From NCBI RefSeq assembly GCF_001544755.2, contig NZ_FCOF02000002.1, positions 1-64,000 on the forward strand: DNA of 64,000 nucleotides, in the 5' to 3' direction. A program made the translations under genes and the position numbers. Below the pieces are notes generated by a model, which was not told the DNA's origin, did not search any database, and saw only the letters and a program-made list of their open reading frames with translations. Positions 50,753 through 59,659 of this stretch are shown here, piece by piece. Every line of letters begins with the position of its first letter. The first letter of the stretch is position 1. The stretch is from Caballeronia catudaia (GTDB taxonomy: Bacteria; Pseudomonadota; Gammaproteobacteria; Burkholderiales; Burkholderiaceae).

Positions 50753-50779
50753 AAGGCCCTGATTTATCAGGGCTTTTTT
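50753..50779 (+). terminator. Rho-independent terminator of mtgA
   Basis: A 7-bp stem GCCCTGA/TCAGGGC extended by flanking A/T pairs, loop TTTA, followed by six T residues. Confidence 0.88.
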
Positions 50780-51064
50780 GTTTTCGGAATGCTGTCGGCT
50801 GTCAGATTTCTTCCCATTATGTGAGCGGTACGGTCACATATTGAATAATTCCAAGAGCCGGAACTACAATCCGACCAAAGCCCGAAACGGCACCTGCGTG
50901 CGACGACCGCAACCCTCGGCGTGCACGACCAGAACAATGGAGACACGTCATGCATCCGATCGCTCGCCCGCACGCGCGGGCCTCTTCGCTCGACCTGCAC
51001 GCCCGATCCACAGCACGTGTGTGCGCGGTCCGACGTGCATCGTGACAGCCGGGAGCCCCGCGCC
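50780..51064 (+). other. Upstream region of the IclR-type regulator
   Basis: No gene was found. It holds a 7-bp inverted repeat TATGTGA/TCACATA (50818-50840). No clear -35/-10 pair was found. Confidence 0.5.
50818..50840. promoter_or_regulatory. Candidate operator upstream of the IclR-type gene
   Basis: TATGTGA and TCACATA separated by 9 bases. It resembles a CRP site but with a 9-base, not 6-base, spacer. It might be the operator of the local regulator or of another sugar-responsive protein. Confidence 0.4.
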
Positions 51065-52009
51065 ATGACCAAATTCCAGAACCCGGAAACCGACGCCGCC
51101 GAAGCGCAAGCCGCGCATGCGAGCGGTTCCCGCGTGAAGAGCATCGGCGCGAGCGCGCCGAAGCACGCGCCCGATCCCGACGCGATCGCGTTGCCGAGCG
51201 CGCTCGTCGACATCACGCCGCAGCAGGCCGGCACGCAGACGCTGCTGCGCGGTCTCGCGATCCTCGAAGCCGCCGCGAACGGCGCGCGCGATCTGCGCTC
51301 ATTCGGCGCCGCGCTCGGCACGACGCGCAGCACGACGCACCGGCTCGTCAGCTCGCTCGTGCAGGCGCGCTATCTGCGGCAGGTGCCGGGCGGCTATCTG
51401 CTCGGGCCGAAGCTGATCGAACTGGGCACGATCGCGCTGGAGCAAATGCCGCTCACCACCGTCGCGCGCCCGCATTTGCAGGCGCTCGCCGATCACACGC
51501 ACGACACCATCCACCTCGGCGTGCGCGACGGCGACGACGTTCTCTACATCGACAAGATTCCCGGCACGCGCGGGCTGGAAATGCGCTCGCGCGTCGGGCA
51601 TCGCATGCCGCTCGCGTCGACGGGCATCGGCAAGGCGATGATGCTCGACCTCGAAGCGAACGCGTGGAAAAGGCTGCTCGAAGCGTCGCATCGCGCGCTC
51701 GCGAAGATGAGCTTCAGGCCCGACAATCGCCCCGATTTCGATACCTTCCTGCAGCGCATGACGCGCTATTCGCAAGGCGGCTTTACCTTCGATCTCGAAG
51801 AGAACGAAGCGTCGATCCGCTGCGTCGCCGCGCCCGTGCGCGATGCGTCGGGCGCGATCGTCGCGGCGCTGTCGGTGGCGAGCACCATTCCCTACATGCC
51901 GCACGAGCGCATGGAAGAACTGATTCCGGTCGTGCAGCGCGAGGCGCGCGCGATTTCCGAGGAACTCGGCTGGCGCGCGCCGCAGGCTGCACGCAGGATC
52001 AAGCGATGA
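51065..52009 (+). CDS. IclR-family transcriptional regulator of the sugar locus
   Basis: A 314-residue IclR-type regulator. An N-terminal stretch of about 55 residues is followed by a winged helix-turn-helix (about 58-115, with FGAALGTTRSTTHRLVSSL) and an effector domain (about 125-305). It lies immediately before and overlaps dgoK by 4 bp (ATGA), so it probably senses a galactonate- or arabinonate-type intermediate and controls this locus. The ATG at 51065 is the first that avoids the GC-rich upstream stretch. Confidence 0.85.
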   Translation: MTKFQNPETDAAEAQAAHASGSRVKSIGASAPKHAPDPDAIALPSALVDITPQQAGTQTLLRGLAILEAAANGARDLRSFGAALGTTRSTTHRLVSSLVQARYLRQVPGGYLLGPKLIELGTIALEQMPLTTVARPHLQALADHTHDTIHLGVRDGDDVLYIDKIPGTRGLEMRSRVGHRMPLASTGIGKAMMLDLEANAWKRLLEASHRALAKMSFRPDNRPDFDTFLQRMTRYSQGGFTFDLEENEASIRCVAAPVRDASGAIVAALSVASTIPYMPHERMEELIPVVQREARAISEELGWRAPQAARRIKR

Positions 52010-52983
52010 CCTTGCCCGCACTCATCGCGCTCGACTGGGGCACGACCTCGCTGCGCGCCTATCTGCTCGGCAGCGACGGCGTCGCGCTCGATACACGCAC
52101 GTCGTCGGCGGGCATCATGAACCTGCCCGCTGGCGGCTTCGATCAGGCGTTCGAAGACACCTGCGGCGTGTGGCTCGACGCGCATGCGCCGCTGCGGGCG
52201 CAGTTGCCGGTCATCGCCGCGGGCATGGTCGGCAGCGCGCAGGGCTGGATCGAAGCGCCGTATGTCGAAACGCCCGCGGGCGCCGATGCGCTCGTCGCGG
52301 GCATCGTCACGGTGAAAACGGCGCGCGGCGTGATCGTGCATATCGCGCCGGGCGTGCTGGAGCAAGGCGCTCTCCCCAACGTGATGCGCGGCGAGGAAAC
52401 GCAGATCTTCGGCGCGCTTTTCGGCGAACCGGCGCTGGGAGGGACGAGCGGCGCATTGATCGGCTTGCCCGGCACGCACGCGAAGTGGGCGTTCGTCGCC
52501 GATGAGCGCATCGAGCGCTTCTATACCTTCATGACGGGCGAGACCTTCAGCGCGCTGCGCGATCACACGATTCTCGGCCGCACGATGCATCCGGGCGCGA
52601 CGCACGACGAGCCGGCGTTTTTGCGCGGCGTCGATACGGCGCGCGATGCCGGTCAGGCCGGCCTGCTTGCGACGATTTTCAGCACGCGCACGCTCGGTCT
52701 CACCGGCCAGCTTTCGGCGGAACAGCAGCCGGATTATCTGTCCGGAATTCTGATCGGCCACGAGCTGCGCGGACTGAACGAAGTGCTCGCGCGTCAGCAA
52801 TCGTCGCTGGCAGGCAGGACGCTGCGCCTGATCGGCAACGACGCGCTTTGCAAGCGCTACCGCGCGGCGCTTGCACGCTTCGGTTGCCACGACGCCCCGA
52901 CGGTCGCGCATGCCACCGAGCGCGGCCTTTACCGAATCGCAGCGCTAGCCGGGTTGATCGCCGCGCCCGTGCGCGCAGCCTGA
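52006..52983 (+). CDS. dgoK: 2-dehydro-3-deoxygalactonokinase
   Basis: A 325-residue DgoK that phosphorylates 2-keto-3-deoxygalactonate at C6. The beginning ALIALDWGTTSLRAYLL carries an ASKHA-type phosphate loop, and SGALIGLPGTHAKWAFV and TGETFSALRDHTILG are typical of DgoK. It is coupled to the regulator and followed 13 bp later by the aldolase that uses its product. Confidence 0.93.
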   Translation: MTLPALIALDWGTTSLRAYLLGSDGVALDTRTSSAGIMNLPAGGFDQAFEDTCGVWLDAHAPLRAQLPVIAAGMVGSAQGWIEAPYVETPAGADALVAGIVTVKTARGVIVHIAPGVLEQGALPNVMRGEETQIFGALFGEPALGGTSGALIGLPGTHAKWAFVADERIERFYTFMTGETFSALRDHTILGRTMHPGATHDEPAFLRGVDTARDAGQAGLLATIFSTRTLGLTGQLSAEQQPDYLSGILIGHELRGLNEVLARQQSSLAGRTLRLIGNDALCKRYRAALARFGCHDAPTVAHATERGLYRIAALAGLIAAPVRAA

Positions 52984-52996
52984 AAGGAGCAAAAAA

Positions 52997-53674
52997 ATGC
53001 AGCCTTCCATCAATCTGCCCGCGCCTTATGGCATGCACGCCGGTCTCGCGAATGCGTTCGCCGCGTGTCCGCTGATCGCGATCCTGCGCGGCGTCACGCC
53101 CGCCGATGCCGCCGAACACGGTCGCGCGTTGTATGAAGCGGGATTTCGCATCGTCGAGGTGCCGCTCAATTCGCCGCAGCCGTTCGACAGCATCGCGGCG
53201 ATCCGCGAGGCGCTGCCCGCCGATGCGATCGTCGGTGCCGGCACGGTGCTGCATCCGAGTTACGTCGATAGCGTGAAGGCCGCGGGCGGCGAGCTGATCG
53301 TGATGCCGCACAGCGACGCCGATGTCGTGCGCGCCGCGAAAGTGCAAGGTCTCGCGTGCGCGCCGGGCGTCGCGACGCCGAACGAGGCGTTTCTCGCGCT
53401 GAAGAACGGCGCGGACGTGCTGAAGATGTTTCCGGCCGAGCAGCTCGGCCCGGCGATCGCGAAGGCATGGCGCGCGGTGATTGCGAAGGAAGTGCCGCTC
53501 GTGCCGGTCGGCGGCATCGCGCCGGACAACATGGGACCGTTCCTCGCCGCGGGCGCGAACGGTTTCGGCCTGGGCTCGGCGCTGTACAAGCCGGGCCAGA
53601 GCGCTGAAGTGACGGCGGCTCACGCGAAGGCGTTCGTCGACGGGCTGGCGCTTGCACGAGGCGAAGCCAAATGA
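52997..53674 (+). CDS. dgoA: 2-dehydro-3-deoxy-6-phosphogalactonate aldolase
   Basis: A 225-residue class I aldolase splitting KDPGal into pyruvate and glyceraldehyde 3-phosphate. The Schiff-base lysine is Lys143 in VLKMFPAEQLG; the Glu in RIVEVPLNSP near residue 54 is the general acid/base. AAGGAG lies before the ATG. The stop overlaps the SDR gene by 4 bp. KDPG aldolase is a close relative, but the dgoK neighbour supports the galactonate route. Confidence 0.92.
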   Translation: MQPSINLPAPYGMHAGLANAFAACPLIAILRGVTPADAAEHGRALYEAGFRIVEVPLNSPQPFDSIAAIREALPADAIVGAGTVLHPSYVDSVKAAGGELIVMPHSDADVVRAAKVQGLACAPGVATPNEAFLALKNGADVLKMFPAEQLGPAIAKAWRAVIAKEVPLVPVGGIAPDNMGPFLAAGANGFGLGSALYKPGQSAEVTAAHAKAFVDGLALARGEAK

Positions 53675-54450
53675 ACCGCCTCGCCGGCAAAGTCGCCATG
53701 GTCACGGGAGCGGGACGCGGCATCGGCGCGGCGATCGCGCTGGCGTTTGCGCGCGAGGGCGCATCGGTGGCGCTGGCGGAGCTCGATATCGACGCGGCGC
53801 GCGCGACGGCGGAACGAATTGCCGCAGACGCGAGCGGCGCGCGCGTGCTCGCGGTCCAAACGGACGTCGCGCAGAGCGCATCGGTGAAAGAAGCGGTGAC
53901 GCAAACCGAAACCGCGTTCGGCCCGCTCGATGTCCTCGTGAACAACGCGGGCATCAACGTGTTCTGCGATCCGCTCACGATGACCGACGAAGACTGGCGG
54001 CGCTGCTTCGCCGTCGATCTCGACGGCGTGTGGAACGGCTGCCGCGCGGTGCTGCCGGGCATGGTCGGGCGCGGGCGCGGGAGCATCGTGAATATTGCGT
54101 CGACGCACAGCTTCAAGATCATTCCGGGCTGCTTTCCGTATCCGGTGGCCAAGCACGGCGTGATCGGCCTGACGCGCGCGCTCGGTATCGAATACGCGCC
54201 CAGCAATGTGCGCGTGAATGCGATCGCGCCGGGTTACATCGAAACGCAATTGACGCTCGACTGGTGGGAGGCGCAAGCGGACCCGAAAGCCGCGCGCCAG
54301 GCGACGCTCGATTTACAGCCGATGAAGCGCATCGGCCAGCCGCAGGAAGTGGCGATGACGGCGGTGTTTCTCGCATCGGACGAGGCGCCGTTCATCAACG
54401 CGAGTTGCATCACGGTCGATGGCGGGCGCTCGGCGCTGTACCACGACTGA
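53671..54450 (+). CDS. SDR-family sugar dehydrogenase (probable galactose/arabinose 1-dehydrogenase)
   Basis: A 259-residue classical short-chain dehydrogenase. The cofactor motif TGAGRGIG is at 12-19, NNAG at 91-94, and the catalytic Ser144, Tyr157 and Lys161 (YPVAK). It overlaps dgoA and is followed by the ABC importer genes, so oxidation of the imported aldose to its lactone is the natural inference. A role in a side-chain or amino-sugar reaction cannot be excluded. Confidence 0.75.
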   Translation: MNRLAGKVAMVTGAGRGIGAAIALAFAREGASVALAELDIDAARATAERIAADASGARVLAVQTDVAQSASVKEAVTQTETAFGPLDVLVNNAGINVFCDPLTMTDEDWRRCFAVDLDGVWNGCRAVLPGMVGRGRGSIVNIASTHSFKIIPGCFPYPVAKHGVIGLTRALGIEYAPSNVRVNAIAPGYIETQLTLDWWEAQADPKAARQATLDLQPMKRIGQPQEVAMTAVFLASDEAPFINASCITVDGGRSALYHD

Positions 54451-54536
54451 ACGAACCGGGAACCACCAGAAGAATGACGACGCACTGGCCGCGGTGCGCT
54501 TCATCAATAAAACACACGGCCACACACCTTCGTAGC

Positions 54537-54556
54537 GCCCGCGCGCGGGCATTTTT
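54537..54556 (+). terminator. Possible attenuator before araF
   Basis: A perfect 14-bp palindrome GCCCGCGCGCGGGC followed by A and five T residues, 30 bp before the araF start. It may reduce read-through from the dgo genes into the importer genes. Confidence 0.45.
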
Positions 54557-54585
54557 CGACATCGGAAAAAGTCGGGAGACAAAAA

Positions 54586-55593
54586 ATGAAACGCAGACTG
54601 TTCCTCACGCTGATCGCCGCTGCAACGGCAACGAGCGCGTCCATGATCGCGGCGCCCGTCGCGCAGGCCGCCGACGAGATCAAGATCGGCTTCCTCGTGA
54701 AGCAGCCGGAAGAACCGTGGTTCCAGGACGAATGGAAATTCGCCGAAATCGCCGCGAAGAACAAGGGCTTCACGCTCGTGAAGATCGGCGCGCCGTCGGG
54801 CGAAAAGGTGATGAGCGCCATCGACAACCTCGCCGCGCAAAAGGCGCAGGGTTTCATCATCTGCACGCCGGACGTCAAGCTCGGACCGGGCATCGTGGCG
54901 AAGGCGAAGGCGGACAAGCTCAAGATGATGACGGTCGATGACCGCCTCGTCGACGGCTCCGGCAAGCCGATCGAATCCGTGCCGCACATGGGCATTTCGG
55001 CCTACAACATCGGCAAGCAGGTGGGCGACGGCATCGCCGCCGAGATCAAGAAGCGCGGCTGGGACATGAAGGATGTCGGCGCGATCGACGTGACCTACGA
55101 GCAACTGCCGACCGCGCATGACCGCACCGCCGGCGCCACCGATGCGCTCATTGCCGCCGGTTTCCCGAAGGCGAACATCATCGCCGCGCCGCAGGCGAAA
55201 ACCGATACGGAAAACGCGTTCAACGCGGCGAACATCGCGCTCACGAAGAATCCGCAGTTCAAGCACTGGGTCGCTTACGCGCTCAACGACGAAGGCGTGC
55301 TCGGCGCGGTGCGTGCGGCCGAAGGGCGCGGCTTCAAGGCGGACAACATGATCGGCATCGGCATCGGCGGTTCGGACTCGGCGCTGAACGAATTCAAGAA
55401 GCCGAATCCGACGGGCTTTTACGGCACCGTCATCATCAGCCCGAAGCGCCACGGCGAAGAGACGTCCGAGTTGATGTACGCGTGGATCAAGGACGGCAAG
55501 GCGCCGCCGCCGCTTACGCTCACGACCGGCATGCTGGCGACGCGTGAGAACGTCGCGTCGGTGCGTCAGCAGATGGGACTGGCGTCGAACTAA
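54586..55593 (+). CDS. araF: AraF-type periplasmic sugar-binding protein
   Basis: A 335-residue periplasmic-binding protein with a signal peptide cleaved after AQA (about residue 28). The mature start ADEIKIGFLVKQPEEPWFQDEW matches L-arabinose-binding proteins, which also bind D-galactose. It is followed by araG and araH and belongs to one ABC importer. Substrate between arabinose and galactose cannot be fixed by eye. Confidence 0.9.
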   Translation: MKRRLFLTLIAAATATSASMIAAPVAQAADEIKIGFLVKQPEEPWFQDEWKFAEIAAKNKGFTLVKIGAPSGEKVMSAIDNLAAQKAQGFIICTPDVKLGPGIVAKAKADKLKMMTVDDRLVDGSGKPIESVPHMGISAYNIGKQVGDGIAAEIKKRGWDMKDVGAIDVTYEQLPTAHDRTAGATDALIAAGFPKANIIAAPQAKTDTENAFNAANIALTKNPQFKHWVAYALNDEGVLGAVRAAEGRGFKADNMIGIGIGGSDSALNEFKKPNPTGFYGTVIISPKRHGEETSELMYAWIKDGKAPPPLTLTTGMLATRENVASVRQQMGLASN

Positions 55594-55645
55594 AGCTTTG
55601 CGGGCCGTATGAAAGTGCGGCCCGCGCATGATCCAAGGAGGCGAT

Positions 55646-57160
55646 GTGTCAGCGACGCTGCGTTTTGACAGTATCGGCAAGGTGTTTCCAGGCGTGCGCG
55701 CGCTCGATGGCGTGTCGTTCGACGTCAACGCCGGCGAAGTTCACGGTCTGATGGGCGAGAACGGCGCGGGCAAATCGACTTTGCTCAAGATTCTCGGCGG
55801 CGAGTATCAGCCCGATTCGGGGCGCGTGCTCATCGACGACAGGGAAGTGCATTTCGCGAGCGCGGCGGCTTCGATCGCGTCGGGCATCGCGGTGATTCAT
55901 CAGGAATTGCAGTACGTGCCGGATCTGACCGTGTCCGAGAATCTGCTGCTCGGCGCGCTGCCGAACCGGCTCGGCTGGGTCGACAAGCGCGCGGCGAAAG
56001 CCCACGTGCGCGAGCGGCTCGCGGCGATGGGCGTCGATCTCGATCCGAACGCGAAGCTGCGCAAGCTGTCCATCGCGCAGCGGCAGATGGTCGAAATCTG
56101 CAAGGCGCTGCTGCGCAACGCGCGCGTGATCGCGCTCGACGAACCGACGTCATCGCTCTCGCATCGCGAGACGGAAGTGCTGTTCAAGCTCGTGCGCGAT
56201 CTGAAGGCCGATAACCGCGCGCTGATCTACATCTCGCATCGCATGGACGAGATTTACGAACTGTGCGACGCCTGCACGATTTTCCGCGATGGCCGCAAGA
56301 TCGCATCGCATCTTGCGCTCGCCGACGTGCCGCGCGACACGCTCGTGCAGGAGATGGTCGGCCGCGAGATCAGCGACATCTACGGCTATCGCGCGCGAGA
56401 GTTGGGCGACGTGCGCTTTTCGGTGAAGAACGTGCAGGGCGATGCTTTGAGCGCGCCGGCAAGTTTCGAGGTGAAGCGCGGCGAGATCGTCGGCTTTTTC
56501 GGATTGGTCGGCGCGGGCCGCAGCGAGCTGATGCATCTCGTGTACGGCGCGGACAAGAAGAAGGACGGCGACATCCTGCTCGACGGCCAGCCGATCAAGA
56601 TACGCAGCACGGGCGAAGCGATTCGTCACGGCATCGTGCTGTGCCCGGAGGATCGCAAGGAAGAGGGCATCGTCGCGATGGCGACGGTCGCGGAGAACAT
56701 CAATATTTCGTGCCGCCGTCACTATCTGCGCGGCGGTCTGTTTCTCGACCGCAAGAAGGAAGCGCAGACGGCCGACCGTTTTATCCAGTTGCTGAAGATC
56801 AAGACGCCGAGCCGCAAGCAGCGCATCCGTTTTCTGTCGGGCGGCAATCAACAGAAGGCGATTCTGTCGCGCTGGCTCGCGGAGCCGGATCTGAAGGTCG
56901 TCATTCTCGATGAGCCGACGCGCGGCATCGACGTCGGCGCGAAACACGAGATTTACAACGTGATCTATCAGCTTGCGGAGCGCGGCTGCGCGATCGTGAT
57001 GATTTCGTCGGAGTTGCCGGAAGTGCTGGGCGTGTCCGATCGCATCGTCGTGATGCGGCAGGGGCGGATCGCGGGCGAACTGGCGCGCGGGAAGGCGAGC
57101 GAACAGGCGGTGTTGAGTCTCGCGCTGCCGCAGAGCGAGAGCGTCGCGCAGGCGGCATGA
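55646..57160 (+). CDS. araG: AraG-type sugar ABC transporter ATPase
   Basis: A 504-residue double-ATPase. The first domain has Walker [10 protein letters not shown] (37-45) and signature LSIAQRQM; the second has the degenerate P-loop [10 protein letters not shown] and signature LSGGNQQK, as usual in sugar (CUT2) importers. I chose GTG at 55646, 4 bases after AAGGAGG, giving exactly the E. coli AraG length; the ATG at 55628 lies before that ribosome-binding site. It couples to araF and araH. Confidence 0.92.
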   Translation: MSATLRFDSIGKVFPGVRALDGVSFDVNAGEVHGLMGENGAGKSTLLKILGGEYQPDSGRVLIDDREVHFASAAASIASGIAVIHQELQYVPDLTVSENLLLGALPNRLGWVDKRAAKAHVRERLAAMGVDLDPNAKLRKLSIAQRQMVEICKALLRNARVIALDEPTSSLSHRETEVLFKLVRDLKADNRALIYISHRMDEIYELCDACTIFRDGRKIASHLALADVPRDTLVQEMVGREISDIYGYRARELGDVRFSVKNVQGDALSAPASFEVKRGEIVGFFGLVGAGRSELMHLVYGADKKKDGDILLDGQPIKIRSTGEAIRHGIVLCPEDRKEEGIVAMATVAENINISCRRHYLRGGLFLDRKKEAQTADRFIQLLKIKTPSRKQRIRFLSGGNQQKAILSRWLAEPDLKVVILDEPTRGIDVGAKHEIYNVIYQLAERGCAIVMISSELPEVLGVSDRIVVMRQGRIAGELARGKASEQAVLSLALPQSESVAQAA

Positions 57161-57189
57161 AGGCGACATCAGGAGAAGAGGAGCGAATC

Positions 57190-58206
57190 ATGGAAGCAAG
57201 AGAAAACATCGTGGGGCAGGCGACGGAAACCGTCGCGAACGCGCTGATCCCGCAGAAGAATGACAAACAGAAGTGGTGGCAGCAGATCACGGAGTACAGC
57301 CTGATCGTGATCTTCATCGTCATGTTCGTGACGATGTCGCTTTCCGTCGATCACTTCTTCTCGATCGAGAACATGCTGGGCCTCGCGCTGTCGATTTCGC
57401 AGATCGGCATGGTCGCGTGCACGATGATGTTCTGTCTCGCGTCGCGCGACTTCGACTTGTCGGTTGGGTCGACGATCGCCTTCGCCGGCGTGCTGTGCGC
57501 GATGGTGCTCAATGCGACCGACAACACTTTTATTGCGATCATTGCTGCAGTTGCGGCGGGCGCGGTGATCGGCTTCGTGAACGGAGCGGTGATCGCTTAT
57601 CTGCGCATCAACGCGCTGATCACCACGCTGGCCACGATGGAAATCGTGCGCGGGCTTGGCTTCATCGTGTCGCATGGGCAGGCGGTGGGGGTGTCGTCGG
57701 ATACGTTCATTGCGCTCGGCAGTTTGTCGATGCTCGGGATTTCCCTGCCGATCTGGGTGACGCTTGCGTGCTTTATCGTTTTTGGCGTATTGCTCAACCA
57801 GACGGTGTATGGACGTAATACATTGGCGATCGGCGGAAATCCCGAGGCTTCGCGGCTGGCGGGCATCAATGTCGAGCGCACGCGGGTGTGGATCTTTTTG
57901 ATTCAGGGCGCGGTCACCGCGCTGGCGGGTGTGATTCTCGCCTCGCGGATTACTTCGGGGCAGCCGAACGCTGCTCAGGGGTTCGAGCTCAATGTGATTT
58001 CGGCTTGTGTGCTTGGTGGGGTTTCGCTGCTTGGCGGGCGGGCTACGATTTCTGGCGTCGTGATTGGCGTGCTCATCATGGGTACTGTCGAAAACGTCAT
58101 GAATCTGATGAATATCGATGCGTTTTATCAGTATCTCGTTAGAGGGGCTATCTTGCTTGCTGCTGTGTTGCTCGATCAGTTGAAGAATCGCGGGTCGCGG
58201 GATTGA
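57190..58206 (+). CDS. araH: AraH-type sugar ABC transporter permease
   Basis: A 338-residue permease with about nine or ten membrane helices. The characteristic SRDFDLSVGSTIAFAGVLCA and GGNPEASRLAGINVERT (CUT2 permease) are present. AGGAG lies ahead of the ATG at 57190; an upstream in-frame ATG at 57157 overlaps araG and adds 11 residues. It completes araFGH. A large palindromic repeat follows, separating it from the next dehydrogenase gene. Confidence 0.92.
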   Translation: MEARENIVGQATETVANALIPQKNDKQKWWQQITEYSLIVIFIVMFVTMSLSVDHFFSIENMLGLALSISQIGMVACTMMFCLASRDFDLSVGSTIAFAGVLCAMVLNATDNTFIAIIAAVAAGAVIGFVNGAVIAYLRINALITTLATMEIVRGLGFIVSHGQAVGVSSDTFIALGSLSMLGISLPIWVTLACFIVFGVLLNQTVYGRNTLAIGGNPEASRLAGINVERTRVWIFLIQGAVTALAGVILASRITSGQPNAAQGFELNVISACVLGGVSLLGGRATISGVVIGVLIMGTVENVMNLMNIDAFYQYLVRGAILLAAVLLDQLKNRGSRD

Positions 58207-58234
58207 TGGTCTTTTGAGGATGTCGTGGAAGCCT

Positions 58235-58833
58235 GCTTTCGTGTCGGTTTGTTAGCACTGCCCCTCCCCGGGGCGGGGGTAACTTTCTTTGCTGCTGCAA
58301 AGAAAGTCACCAAAGAAAGCAGCTTTCCCCAGCCTAAGCACTTCACGCCGGCCGCGGCACAGGCGATCGGCTGAATGGAACCCGGAGTAGCAAGTGTTCT
58401 CGTAGGTCTTATCGGGCGTGGATCGCGCACGGTCTGCCGCCCGATATCGTTAAGCGAACTGGTTCAGCACGAAAGGGTTCCGGCACAGCGCTTCGCGCTG
58501 CCGCCGAGTTTGCAAGGGAAACCAGCGGTGGGCGTGGGCAAATTCACGGGCTCACGCAAACCCGGTCTTCCCGTCGGCCGCGAAGCGGGGCTGGAGCTAT
58601 TGGTGCTGAACCAGTCAGTAGTGCGGTGCGATGTGACGGACCGTGCGCGATCCAAGCCCGGTTAGGCCTTCGAGGGCACTAGCTACTGCCGGCCCACGAG
58701 AGTAGTTCTGTGCCGCGGCCGGTGTGAAGTGCTTAGGCTGGGAAAAGCTGCTTTCTTTGGTGCTTACTCTGGTCCCGAGCAAAGAAAGTGACTGCCGCCC
58801 CGCACAGGGGCAGAGCAACAGACCAACACGAAA
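58235..58833. repeat. Dispersed large palindromic repeat, copy B (more complete)
   Basis: About 600 bp with inverted outer ends: TTCGTGTCGGTTTGTTAGCACTGCCCCT-type sequence on the left, and its reverse complement near 58833 on the right. The hairpin block and CCAGCCTAAGCACTTCAC block occur at both ends in opposite orientations. Inner 51-bp arms lie at 58386-58436 and 58637-58687. It shares the same architecture and much sequence with copy A at 30970-31500. It interrupts the sugar locus between araH and the second dehydrogenase gene. No protein-coding function is seen. Confidence 0.85.
58282..58307. repeat. Short hairpin inside repeat copy B
   Basis: ACTTTCTTTGC and GCAAAGAAAGT, a perfect 11-bp stem with loop TGCT. 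It corresponds to the outer part of the long hairpin at 31014-31082 in copy A. Confidence 0.85.
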
Positions 58834-58870
58834 TCAGGATTTCACGCAAAAAGCAGAGAGACGAGAAGCC

Positions 58871-59659
58871 ATGGCAACCATCAGCAAAACGCTAGCAAAG
58901 TACCCGAGCCTGGAAGGCAAAACAGTCCTGATCACCGGCGGCGCCACCGGCATCGGTGAAGGCTTCGTCGAACACTTCTTCGACCAGAACGCAAAAGTCG
59001 CCTTCTTCGACCTCGACACCGACGCAGGCGAAGCGCTCGCGGACCGCCTCGGCGCAGCCCTGCAACCAGACCAGACGCGCCCGATGTTCCTGCGCGTCGA
59101 CCTCACCGACATCGACGCGCTAAGAAAAGGCATCGAAGACGTAAGAAGCGCGCTAGGCCCGATCAACGTGCTGGTCAACAACGCCGCCAACGACAAGCGC
59201 CACGCCATCGAAGACGTCACGCCCGAGTCCTACGATGCAGGCATCGCGGTCAACATCCGGCATCAGTTCTTCGCGGCGCAGGCCGTGATCGAAGACATGA
59301 AGCGCTCCGGCGGCGGCTCGATCATCAATCTCGGCTCGATCAGCTGGATGCTCAAGCAAGGCAACTTCCCCGTCTACACGACGGCGAAATCCGCCGTGCA
59401 GGGCATGACGCGCGGCCTCGCGCGCGATCTCGGCAAGTTCGGCATCCGCGTGAACACGCTCGTGCCAGGCTGGGTGATGACCGAGAAGCAAAAGCGTCTA
59501 TGGCTCGACGACGCCGGCAAGGAAGCCATCAAACAAGGCCAGTGCATCGGCGGGGAACTGCTGCCCGCGCATCTCGCGCGCGCCGCGCTCTTTCTCGCAT
59601 CGGACGACAGCAGCATGATCACCGCGCAAGACATCATCGTCGACGGAGGATGGGCCTGA
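58871..59659 (+). CDS. SDR-family sugar dehydrogenase 2
   Basis: A 262-residue short-chain dehydrogenase. Cofactor motif TGGATGIG (22-29), NNAAND near 103-108, catalytic Ser156, Tyr169 and Lys173 (YTTAK). It is coupled (TGATG) to the SMP-30 lactonase gene. An aldose 1-dehydrogenase whose lactone is then opened is the best inference. Which of the two SDRs in the locus handles which sugar is unclear. The start at 58871 is only 38 bp after the repeat. Confidence 0.78.
   Translation: MATISKTLAKYPSLEGKTVLITGGATGIGEGFVEHFFDQNAKVAFFDLDTDAGEALADRLGAALQPDQTRPMFLRVDLTDIDALRKGIEDVRSALGPINVLVNNAANDKRHAIEDVTPESYDAGIAVNIRHQFFAAQAVIEDMKRSGGGSIINLGSISWMLKQGNFPVYTTAKSAVQGMTRGLARDLGKFGIRVNTLVPGWVMTEKQKRLWLDDAGKEAIKQGQCIGGELLPAHLARAALFLASDDSSMITAQDIIVDGGWA

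Noticed and set aside
52006-53674. Entner-Doudoroff KDG kinase and KDPG aldolase (glucose route)
   Set aside because: The kinase has DgoK-type motifs and pairs with the aldolase by overlap and order; the galactonate assignment is better supported.
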